This document shows, piece after piece, positions 1 to 5,104 of a stretch of DNA of 6,575 nt. The notes below the pieces were generated by a model that had not been told where the DNA came from, made no database searches, and worked only from the letters and a program-made list of their open reading frames with translations. Within the stretch, counting starts at the first letter, position 1; each line of letters opens with the position of its first letter. The position numbers were made by a program, and so were the translations under genes. The DNA is from an uncultured Bacilli bacterium (lineage in GTDB: Bacteria; Bacillota_I; Bacilli_A; RF39; UBA660): the NCBI GenBank assembly GCA_934095805.1, contig CAKOKV010000058.1, positions 1 to 6,575 on the forward strand, read 5' to 3'.

Positions 1-17
1 GTTTTAAAATTAAGCAT
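1..17 (-). CDS. Possible start of an unidentified gene leaving the window
   Basis: An ATG at 17-15 opens a frame (M-L-N-F-K...) that is still open at the window edge after five codons. It is preceded, 10 nt away, by a perfect AAGGAGG Shine-Dalgarno sequence at 34-28. That match is the main reason to believe the start. The Shine-Dalgarno lies inside a stable hairpin followed by a U-tract (see 19-50), so expression may be conditional. Five residues cannot identify a product. The spacing is slightly long, and the purine-rich arm could simply be half of a terminator. Confidence 0.35.
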
Positions 18-18
18 T

Positions 19-50
19 AAAAAATGTCCTCCTTCCTAGAAAGAGAACAT
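19..50 (-). terminator. Intrinsic terminator / SD-sequestering hairpin
   Basis: On the minus strand bases 50-24 form a 12-bp stem (two G-U pairs) with a 3-nt loop: ATGTTCTCTTTC pairs with the arm at 35-24. It is followed by a U-run from 23 to 19, the layout of a strong rho-independent terminator. The 3' arm contains AAGGAGG (34-28), and an ATG follows at 17, so the same hairpin would also hide a ribosome binding site. On the plus strand the hairpin is not followed by a T-run, so it acts on minus-strand transcription. Confidence 0.75.
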
Positions 51-94
51 CTATATATGTCTTCCAAGCTAACAGTGGGTTAGATTTTAGACAT
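51..94 (-). promoter_or_regulatory. Structured 5' leader element upstream of the SD hairpin (unassigned)
   Basis: Between the tRNA terminator and the SD hairpin the minus strand folds into a two-helix element. The outer stem is ATGTCT (94-89) with AGACAT (62-57). An asymmetric internal loop follows (AAAAT, 88-84, opposite CTTGGA, 68-63). The inner stem is CTAAC (83-79) with GTTAG (73-69), capped by the loop CCACT. The outer 5' strand ATGTCT can instead pair over six bases with GGACAT (29-24), the 3' arm of the next hairpin, so the two folds exclude each other. This is the layout of a riboswitch or ribosomal-protein leader, but I do not recognise the class and see no clear promoter of its own. 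Chance hairpins behind a tRNA are the alternative. Confidence 0.4.
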
Positions 95-95
95 T

Positions 96-129
96 AAAAA
101 ACTTACGAACTTTAATTAGTCCGTAAGTT
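96..129 (-). terminator. Intrinsic terminator of the tRNA-Gly gene
   Basis: Minus-strand AACTTACG (129-122) pairs with CGTAAGTT (107-100). After one mismatch a further ACT/AGT pairing (120-118 with 111-109) closes a TTAATT-type loop. Together with the stem end, a U-run follows at 101-96. It begins 10 nt after the encoded CCA end of the tRNA, which fits termination of a monocistronic tRNA transcript. Confidence 0.75.
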
Positions 130-138
130 GTCTTCAAA

Positions 139-213
139 TGGAGCAAGTAATCGGAATCGAACCGACATCTTAGCCTTGGCAAGGCCACATTCTAACCGTT
201 GAACTATACCTGC
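139..213 (-). tRNA. tRNA-Gly (anticodon GCC)
   Basis: A full cloverleaf can be drawn on the minus strand. The acceptor stem is GCAGGTA with TACTTGC (one G-U), followed by discriminator T and a genomically encoded CCA (141-139). The D arm is GTTC/GAAT with GG in its loop. The anticodon stem is TGGCC/GGCTA with loop TTGCCAA, so the anticodon is GCC (plus-strand positions 178-180), reading glycine GGC and GGT. The T arm is GTCGG/CCGAT with loop TTCGATT. It stands alone, with its own promoter 12 nt upstream and a terminator just downstream. In a genome this AT-rich, one GCC tRNA would normally be joined by a UCC tRNA-Gly elsewhere. Confidence 0.97.
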
Positions 214-225
214 ATTGCATAAAGT

Positions 226-254
226 ATTTTAGCAATTTTTTAATACTTTTGCAA
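226..254 (-). promoter_or_regulatory. Promoter of tRNA-Gly
   Basis: On the minus strand a -35 TTGCAA (254-249), a 17-nt spacer and a -10 TAAAAT (231-226) are present. A TGC sits directly before the -10 (234-232), giving an extended -10. The -10 ends 12 nt before the mature tRNA 5' end, leaving a short 5' trailer for RNase P. The -35 begins only 15 nt after the stop codon of the upstream lipase gene, and no terminator separates the two. Confidence 0.85.
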
Positions 255-269
255 TAGTTTTTTTATAAT

Positions 270-1331
270 TTATTCAAAATCTACTTTTATATTTTTAATA
301 AAATCGTAATAATAATTATCTCTTTTTTCTATCATTTTATATTTTAATTTAGTAAGTAGATATGGTGTGTTATATATTTTGAATCTTTCTATATTTAGTT
401 CTTTACATACCTTCTCTATTATTTTAATAATGAAATCTTTATTTGATTTAGGTACTATATTGTTATTATATTTTTTAATTATTTTTTTATACCATATTTT
501 ATCGAAAAGATTATCATAATACTTGTCACTATAATATTTAAAATAGTATTTCTTTCCATCCAGATTATCTAAGTATTTTAAAGTATCATAATAGCCTAAA
601 TTCATTCTGTATGTAGATACTTCTTTTGTAAAAACTAAAACAGAACCTAGGTCTTCTCTTGGCTTTATTTCATGTATTTTTATACCAGGTTTCTTTTTAT
701 ATTTTAATTTATTTTGCCAAGCTTTTATTACGAATATTTCATCATACCCTGCATCAATTAATTCATTAACTGGACATCTATCATAAACTCCACCATCTAT
801 ATAATATTTATTATCAATAATTTTTTCAAATTTAAATCCAGGTAGATATGCACTTGCCATTATGTATTCTTGTATTTTTCCTTTTGGTATATCATTTTTA
901 TGTACTATTACTGGTTTTAAATCATTTATACTAAATGTAACAAGTACAAAATCTATTTTTGTTTTTCTTAATCTATCTTCTTTTATATATTTATTTAATA
1001 ATGCTCTTATATTTTTAGTGTCTATACCAAAATTTTTAATTACTGATTTTATACTTTCTTTATTCTTTTTTATTTCAGATTTTTTAAACTTTAAATGTGA
1101 AATATTATTTAGAAATTCTCCATCAATTCCAAATAGTTCACTACTATCTGTACTTTCCCATAATTTATAAAGACCCGTCAGATTTCTTTCGGCATAAAAT
1201 GCTGCATTTATCGCACCTATTGATGTTCCGCTAACACCATCAAAATATATTTTCTTTTTTTGAAGTGCTTTAATAGCTCCGGCTTCGTATGCTCCTTTTG
1301 CTCCTCCACCTTCTAAAACTAAACCTCTCAT
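270..1331 (-). CDS. Patatin-like phospholipase family protein
   Basis: This is a predicted serine lipid acyl hydrolase with the patatin Ser-Asp dyad, likely acting on membrane phospholipids or related acyl esters. The N-terminal oxyanion-hole motif GGGAKG is at residues 8-13. The nucleophile elbow G-T-S-I-G is at 35-39 (Ser37), ASAYLPGF at 159-166 is the conserved segment before the catalytic Asp, and the DGG motif is at 179-181 (Asp179). The protein has 353 residues, the usual size for bacterial single-domain patatins of the YjjU/COG4667 kind. The roughly 140 residues after the catalytic core are rich in Lys and Tyr. No signal peptide is visible, so it is probably cytoplasmic or membrane-peripheral. 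Its ATG overlaps the end of the PAP2 gene by four bases (ATGA), with GGAGA upstream, so the two are probably translationally coupled. The exact substrate cannot be told from sequence. Confidence 0.92.
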   Translation of the reverse strand: MRGLVLEGGGAKGAYEAGAIKALQKKKIYFDGVSGTSIGAINAAFYAERNLTGLYKLWESTDSSELFGIDGEFLNNISHLKFKKSEIKKNKESIKSVIKNFGIDTKNIRALLNKYIKEDRLRKTKIDFVLVTFSINDLKPVIVHKNDIPKGKIQEYIMASAYLPGFKFEKIIDNKYYIDGGVYDRCPVNELIDAGYDEIFVIKAWQNKLKYKKKPGIKIHEIKPREDLGSVLVFTKEVSTYRMNLGYYDTLKYLDNLDGKKYYFKYYSDKYYDNLFDKIWYKKIIKKYNNNIVPKSNKDFIIKIIEKVCKELNIERFKIYNTPYLLTKLKYKMIEKRDNYYYDFIKNIKVDFE

Positions 1332-1960
1332 TTTAATTTTTCTCCAAAGTTTTTACTTATTATATTTAAACACATAAGAGTGCAAGGTATTGCTAAAAGA
1401 AGGCCTCCCATTACATCTGAAAAGAAATGTACTCCTAAATATATTCTTGAAAAGCCAACTAACACCGCTAATAAAATAAATGAAGTAAAAAACACTACTT
1501 TATTAAACTTATTTGTGTTTTTAGTAAGTAAATACCAAAGTACCATATAAAATACTATTGATGTTAATGTGTGTCCACTTGGAAAACTATAACTCTTAGG
1601 TATGTCTATTAATGCCACAAGAGGTCTTGGTCTTCTTACTAGCAATTTAGTTGTTAATACAACAAGTCCTGAAACTGCATAGCTTCCTGTTATTAATGTA
1701 AAACACCATTTATTTTTAATAAACAATAAAATACACACGATAATTATAGTTGGTATGTACCAATCACCAAAATTTGTTAAAAAATTAAAAACTGCTGTTA
1801 ATCTTTTGTCAACATGATTACCTATAAATTCTATAACACTATAATCAATATCAACTATTTTATTATATAAACTAGTATTTTTTACAATTAAAAAAGTTAT
1901 AATAAGAAGTATTATAATTATTAAATATAAATAATTTTCTTTTAATATTTTCTTTATCAT
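1328..1960 (-). CDS. PAP2-superfamily membrane lipid phosphatase
   Basis: This is a predicted integral membrane phosphatase of lipid phosphates, such as undecaprenyl pyrophosphate, phosphatidic acid or phosphatidylglycerophosphate (BcrC/PgpB-like fold). All three PAP2 signature blocks are intact: K105-X6-R112-P113, PSGH at 127-130, and S171-R172-X5-H178-X3-D182 (SRIYLGVHFFSD). His130 and His178 are the expected catalytic pair. Hydrophobic stretches at about 11-26, 70-81, 86-103, 132-146, 157-170 and 185-200 fit the six-helix topology. The length of 210 residues is normal. No Shine-Dalgarno precedes the ATG, and an in-frame TAA lies two codons upstream, so the start cannot move further out. 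An extended -10 ends 6 nt before the ATG, suggesting a leaderless mRNA. Recycling of the C55 carrier would suit the cell-wall genes nearby, but that specificity is inferred. Confidence 0.92.
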   Translation of the reverse strand: MIKKILKENYLYLIIIILLIITFLIVKNTSLYNKIVDIDYSVIEFIGNHVDKRLTAVFNFLTNFGDWYIPTIIIVCILLFIKNKWCFTLITGSYAVSGLVVLTTKLLVRRPRPLVALIDIPKSYSFPSGHTLTSIVFYMVLWYLLTKNTNKFNKVVFFTSFILLAVLVGFSRIYLGVHFFSDVMGGLLLAIPCTLMCLNIISKNFGEKLK

Positions 1961-1966
1961 AACTTA

Positions 1967-1975
1967 ATTATAACA
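1967..1975 (-). promoter_or_regulatory. Extended -10 promoter placing +1 at the PAP2 start codon
   Basis: Minus-strand TGTTATAAT gives a consensus -10 TATAAT (1972-1967) with TGn in front (1975-1973). Only TAAGTT (1966-1961) separates it from the ATG at 1960. RNA polymerase normally starts 6-8 nt after the -10, so +1 falls on or next to the start codon. The best -35 at a 17-nt spacing is ATACAA (1995-1990), which is weak, but extended -10 promoters need little -35. No terminator is visible after upp, so readthrough from uraA-upp could add to expression. Confidence 0.6.
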
Positions 1976-2010
1976 TTTTATTTGTTTTTTTGTATAAGTT
2001 TTAATGTGTT

Positions 2011-2637
2011 TTACTTAGTTCCGTAAACTCTATCTCCTGCATCTCCTAAACCTGGTAATATATAACCATTTTCATTTAAACATTTATCTTTGCATGCACA
2101 ATATATTTGTACATCATTGTGTGCATTTTTTAGTTTCTCTATACCTTCTGGAGAAGCTATTATACATAAAAATTTTATTTTTTTAACACCATCTTTTTTT
2201 AATCTATTTATTGTTGCTATTGCACTTCCTCCTGTTGCTAACATTGGATCTAAAACAAATACTTCTCTCTCATCTATTTTGTCAGGCATTTTATAATAAT
2301 ATTCCACTGGTTCAAGTGTTTTTTCATTTCTGTATAGTCCGATATGCCCTATTTTAGCATTTGGTATTACTTTAATAATTCCATCAACCATACTCATTCC
2401 AGCTCTTAATATAGGTACAAATGCATATTTATCTTCATTTAACTTTTTAGTATCATACTTTGTAAGCGGTGTTTCAATTGTTATATCATCTAGTGTAGCA
2501 TCTTTTGTTGCTTCATAACACAGTAATATTGCTATTTCAATTATTATTTCTCTAAATTCTTTTGTACCTGTATTTTTATCTCTTAATATTGATAATTTAT
2601 GTGTAACAAGTGGATGATCTAATATAATTTCTTTCAT
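2011..2637 (-). CDS. upp: Uracil phosphoribosyltransferase
   Basis: This cytoplasmic salvage enzyme makes UMP and pyrophosphate from uracil and PRPP. At 208 residues it has the standard length. FVPILRAGMSMVDG (73-86) is the conserved N-half motif. The PRPP-binding loop is DPMLATGGSA (130-139), and the uracil-binding C-terminal signature is GLGDAGDRVYGT (196-207). Its ATG shares one base with the TAA of uraA (TAATG), and AAAGGAG lies 8 nt upstream, inside the end of uraA. Permease and enzyme therefore form a transport-plus-trapping unit. An unusual cysteine cluster, C180-x-C182-x3-C186, sits just before the C-terminal signature, where family members I remember carry non-cysteine residues. No terminator is visible after the stop. 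Confidence 0.98.
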   Translation of the reverse strand: MKEIILDHPLVTHKLSILRDKNTGTKEFREIIIEIAILLCYEATKDATLDDITIETPLTKYDTKKLNEDKYAFVPILRAGMSMVDGIIKVIPNAKIGHIGLYRNEKTLEPVEYYYKMPDKIDEREVFVLDPMLATGGSAIATINRLKKDGVKKIKFLCIIASPEGIEKLKNAHNDVQIYCACKDKCLNENGYILPGLGDAGDRVYGTK

Positions 2638-3914
2638 TATTTACTCTCCTTTATAAATAGATTTAATAATATTCCAACTAGTGCTGCTAAACTCATTCCT
2701 GATATTGATACTGAAATATTTTTTGTAATTATTGATATTGCTGCTCCACCTAAACCAAGTACTAACATTGATGAAGCTACTATTACATTTTTTGTATTTT
2801 CAAAGTCTACTTTGTTTTGAATTAATATTTTTAATCCATTTACTGATATAAATCCATAAAGTAATATTGATACTCCGCCTAAAACTGGACTTGGTATTGA
2901 TGAAATAATTGCTGTTAATTGTCCTAAGAATCCAAATATGATTGCTATTATTGCTGCTAATCCGATAACCCAAACTGATGCTACTTTTGTCATTCCAACA
3001 ACGGATGTATTTTCTCCATATGTTGTGTTAGCAGGTCCTCCAATTAAACCTGCTGCAAATGTTGCTATTCCATCTCCCATAAGTGTATTATCAAGTCCTG
3101 GATCTGTTATTAAATCTTTATCAATTATTTCACTTAAGACCTTGTGATCACCTATATGTTCAGATATAGTAACAAGAGCTATTGGTACAATTGTTAATAA
3201 TGCTGCAAAATTCAATTTATAGTGTACAAATGGTACATAAAAATCTGGTATAGCTATAAAACTTGTTTCAAATATATCTTTTAAGTTTACCATACCTAGT
3301 ATTATTGAAGAAATGTATCCTGCTACCATACCAAGTAAGAATGGTATTACTTTTAAAAATCCTTTTCCTCTTACAGCAAGAATTCCTGTTGTTAAGAATG
3401 ATATTAATGCAACTACTATATTTTTCCAAGGTACTTTCTCTAAGTTTAATCCTATTTCTTCTATTGCTGTTGGTGCGAGTGATAAACCTATTATCATAAT
3501 CATAGGCCCAACTACTATTGGTGGCAATAATTTATTTATCCAGTTTTTACCTACCAGTTTAATTATTAAAGCTACTAATACATAAACTAATCCTACTGCC
3601 ATTATTCCAGTAAATACACTGGCTTTTCCACATTTAGCAAATGCAACTATCATAGGTGTAATAAATGCAAATGAACTTCCAAGATAAACTGGTGATTTTC
3701 CTTTTGTACATACTATATAAATTAAAGTACCAATTCCTGAGCTTATTAGTGCTACTGGTATAGATAGCACATCACTTCCTGCTGCCTTATTAACTAAAAT
3801 CGGAACGAGAATTGTTGCTCCAAACATTGCGAATACATGTTGCAATGATAATAATATCCATTTTAATAATGGTGGTTTATCATTAACTCCGAGTAACATT
3901 TTACTGTTTTTCAT
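2637..3914 (-). CDS. uraA: Uracil permease (NCS2 / nucleobase-ascorbate transporter family)
   Basis: This is a polytopic membrane symporter that brings uracil into the cell for Upp (425 residues, typical of UraA/PyrP). Family landmarks are LQHVFAMFGATILVP near the N-terminus (24-38), GSSFAFITPM (79-88), SEHIGDHKVLSEI (251-263) and GGPANTTYGENTSVVGMTK (292-310). By alignment in memory to E. coli UraA, Glu252 and Glu301 match the substrate-coordinating glutamates of helices 8 and 10. Many hydrophobic segments fit the 14-helix fold. The start has a strong AAAAAGGAGG (3929-3920) only 5 nt before ATG. The gene is preceded by a promoter, a 29-codon leader ORF and a terminator hairpin, so the uraA-upp operon is probably controlled by attenuation. 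No alternative promoter lies between the hairpin and the start codon. Confidence 0.97.
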   Translation of the reverse strand: MKNSKMLLGVNDKPPLLKWILLSLQHVFAMFGATILVPILVNKAAGSDVLSIPVALISSGIGTLIYIVCTKGKSPVYLGSSFAFITPMIVAFAKCGKASVFTGIMAVGLVYVLVALIIKLVGKNWINKLLPPIVVGPMIMIIGLSLAPTAIEEIGLNLEKVPWKNIVVALISFLTTGILAVRGKGFLKVIPFLLGMVAGYISSIILGMVNLKDIFETSFIAIPDFYVPFVHYKLNFAALLTIVPIALVTISEHIGDHKVLSEIIDKDLITDPGLDNTLMGDGIATFAAGLIGGPANTTYGENTSVVGMTKVASVWVIGLAAIIAIIFGFLGQLTAIISSIPSPVLGGVSILLYGFISVNGLKILIQNKVDFENTKNVIVASSMLVLGLGGAAISIITKNISVSISGMSLAALVGILLNLFIKESK

Positions 3915-3947
3915 ATTTTCCTCCTTTTTAAAACAATAAATTAGGTC

Positions 3948-3978
3948 AAAAAAAATCTCATTGAATAAATCAATGAGA
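3948..3978 (-). terminator. Leader attenuator / intrinsic terminator before uraA
   Basis: Minus-strand TCTCATTGA (3978-3970) pairs perfectly with TCAATGAGA (3964-3956) around a TTTAT loop. Eight uninterrupted Us follow (3955-3948). After a U-U mismatch, AAA at 3982-3980 can pair with part of the U-run and lengthen the stem. The hairpin lies inside the transcription unit of uraA: its promoter is upstream and no promoter is seen downstream. It should therefore work as an attenuator as well as the end point for transcription of the L,D-transpeptidase gene. The last bases of the 5' arm are the leader ORF's TGA stop. Confidence 0.9.
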
Positions 3979-4059
3979 ATTTAAAAAAGAATTAAAATCA
4001 ACAATATTAGTACATTTCTTTTTGAAAATAACTAATTTTCTTGACTTCAATTCTCTCAT
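3970..4059 (-). CDS. Putative 29-residue leader peptide of the uraA-upp operon
   Basis: A short ORF of 29 codons plus stop runs from the ATG at 4059 to a TGA at 3972-3970. It has AGAGG (4072-4068) 8 nt before the ATG and a promoter just upstream. The peptide begins MRELKSRKLVIFKKK and ends CTNIVDFNSFLNSH. It is basic in its first half and looks like no known protein. The striking feature is placement: the stop codon forms the end of the 5' arm of the terminator hairpin, so a ribosome finishing translation would sit on the arm and block hairpin formation. The last nine codons, stop included, are very U-rich (16 of 27 bases, with a run of six Us at 3988-3983), as expected if RNA polymerase must slow there when UTP is scarce. 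There is no run of one amino acid's codons that would suggest amino-acid attenuation. It could be chance in an AT-rich spacer, but promoter, SD, frame and stop position agree. Confidence 0.6.
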   Translation of the reverse strand: MRELKSRKLVIFKKKCTNIVDFNSFLNSH

Positions 4060-4077
4060 ATTTTTAACCTCTAATAA

Positions 4078-4106
4078 ATAGTAACATATAAGTTTTATAA
4101 ATGCAA
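4078..4106 (-). promoter_or_regulatory. Promoter of the uraA-upp leader
   Basis: Minus-strand TTGCAT (4106-4101) serves as -35, followed by a 17-nt spacer and TACTAT (4083-4078) as -10. TGT (4086-4084) directly precedes the -10, giving the same extended -10 style as the other promoters here. The -35 lies 7 nt after the L,D-transpeptidase stop codon. The predicted +1 falls near 4073-4071, which would put the leader ORF's AGAGG almost at the 5' end of the RNA; a start a few bases earlier would give the ribosome more room. Confidence 0.65.
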
Positions 4107-4113
4107 CTATTTT

Positions 4114-5052
4114 TTATCTCTTAATATAAACTGGTGTGCCTACTTCTAACATACTATATAATTTTGCTGCTGCGTCTGTTGGAACATTAACACATCCATG
4201 ACTGCCATTTGTTTTATATATTGATCCCCCGAATTTGTTTCTCCAAGAAGCATCATGTATTCCATAATTGTTTCCTGAATAAGCCATCCAGTATTTAACA
4301 AATGATTTATAGTCTTTACCTGTAAGGTATGTATTTCTTACTTTATTTCTTATTTTAAAGTTGCCTGTTTTAGTAGCATTATTTCTACCAGTTGTAACAT
4401 CTGTTACTAATACTGGTTTATTTTTAACATAGTAAGTTAATTTTTGTTTTGAAATTGATATATTTACATATGTATGTTCAAATTTATCTTTAACATTTAT
4501 TTTAACTATTTCTTCTGCTTCATTCCCACTACTATCTTTTATTTTATATTTAGCTTCATATGTGCCTTTTTTACTCATATTAACATTATTTTCTATAACT
4601 ACTTTATCAGTAATATTGCCATCGTAATTATCACTAGCTTCATATTTTGGTAATTCACAATCATTTAAATTAACAGTACAATATATTTCCTTATCTCCAT
4701 TTATTTTTATTATAGGTTTAACATTATCAACAACTTTTACTGTTCTTGTCAAACTCTTTTTATGATTTTTAACTGTTAAATAATAATTTATAGTATATTC
4801 TCCAAGTTTTTTTTCATCAACATTATTTTCTACTATAACTTTACTATGATAATCCACATCATTAACTATTGCTACATATCCAAGTTCATCATATTTATTG
4901 CCATATTCTACCTTCATTTCAGTATCGCCTAATAAATAAAAACCTTCATTCAAAGACTCTGCATTTAACTTATGCATTATCCCTGCAAATAGTAGCATAA
5001 TTACTCCTAATAGTAATATAAATATAATTGTTAGTCCTATTTTATTCTTCAT
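4114..5052 (-). CDS. Membrane-anchored L,D-transpeptidase (YkuD) with Ig-like domains
   Basis: This is a predicted extracytoplasmic cysteine enzyme that makes 3-3 cross-links in peptidoglycan or attaches substrates to it. Residues 6-25 form an uncleaved-looking N-terminal membrane anchor. Two Ig-like repeats of the DUF5011/HYR type follow: about 40-109, and about 110-188 with the typical ASDNYDGNIT and KDSSGNEA strands. The C-terminal YkuD domain (about 193-312) has TTGRNNATKTGNF (220-232), His266 and the catalytic block NGSHGCVNVP (282-291, Cys287). Cys125 and Cys132 in the second Ig domain could form a disulfide outside the cell. The ATG has no Shine-Dalgarno; an extended -10 ends 6 nt before it. 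A full 3-3 cross-linking role is inferred from family. It ends at TAA just before the uraA leader promoter. Confidence 0.93.
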   Translation of the reverse strand: MKNKIGLTIIFILLLGVIMLLFAGIMHKLNAESLNEGFYLLGDTEMKVEYGNKYDELGYVAIVNDVDYHSKVIVENNVDEKKLGEYTINYYLTVKNHKKSLTRTVKVVDNVKPIIKINGDKEIYCTVNLNDCELPKYEASDNYDGNITDKVVIENNVNMSKKGTYEAKYKIKDSSGNEAEEIVKINVKDKFEHTYVNISISKQKLTYYVKNKPVLVTDVTTGRNNATKTGNFKIRNKVRNTYLTGKDYKSFVKYWMAYSGNNYGIHDASWRNKFGGSIYKTNGSHGCVNVPTDAAAKLYSMLEVGTPVYIKR

Positions 5053-5058
5053 AATAAA

Positions 5059-5067
5059 ATGATAACA
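5059..5067 (-). promoter_or_regulatory. Extended -10 promoter placing +1 at the L,D-transpeptidase start
   Basis: Minus-strand TGTTATCAT gives a -10 TATCAT (5064-5059) with TGT in front (5067-5065), and exactly 6 nt (TTTATT) before the ATG at 5052. This is the same geometry as at the PAP2 gene. The hexamer at a 17-nt spacing is TTTAAT, a poor -35. The -10 lies within the 3' arm of a 14-bp inverted repeat, so a DNA-binding dimer or readthrough transcription could influence it. Confidence 0.5.
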
Positions 5068-5097
5068 TATTTAGCTAAAATATTAAATATGTTATCA
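5060..5097 (-). terminator. 14-bp inverted repeat after the glycosylase gene, possible terminator
   Basis: TGATAACATATTTA (minus 5097-5084) is repeated in inverted form as TAAATATGTTATCA (5073-5060) around a 10-nt loop. It starts 7 nt after the glycosylase stop codon. In the minus direction it is followed by TTTTATT, a short, interrupted U-run, so it may end the preceding operon. The stem is almost all A-T, so termination would be modest. The same dyad covers the -10 of the L,D-transpeptidase gene and could be an operator instead. Confidence 0.5.
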
Positions 5098-5104
5098 CTA
5101 TTTT

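Noticed and set aside
57..135. Repeat of GAAGACA on the minus strand near 135 and near 64, as a possible tRNA-linked attachment site
   Set aside because: The match is only seven to eight bases, neither copy overlaps the tRNA 3' end, and no integrase is present.
862..1170. Plus-strand open frame opposite the patatin gene
   Set aside because: It is the antisense shadow of a well-supported gene, has no Shine-Dalgarno or promoter, and its composition (Phe/Ile/Leu/Ser-rich) is what a reverse AT-rich codon pattern gives. The same holds for all other plus-strand frames over 2090-2296, 2938-3585, 5757-5978 and 6264-6464.
3930..3955. Possible separate uraA promoter with -35 TTGACC at the end of the U-run
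   Set aside because: No acceptable -10 lies 15-19 nt downstream; that distance falls in the Shine-Dalgarno region. Transcription of uraA therefore most likely comes from 4106-4078 through the hairpin.
3948..4077. PyrR-binding antitermination loop or T-box in the uraA leader
   Set aside because: I find neither a PyrR-type conserved hairpin loop nor a T-box motif; the leader is short, A/U-rich and has only one strong hairpin.
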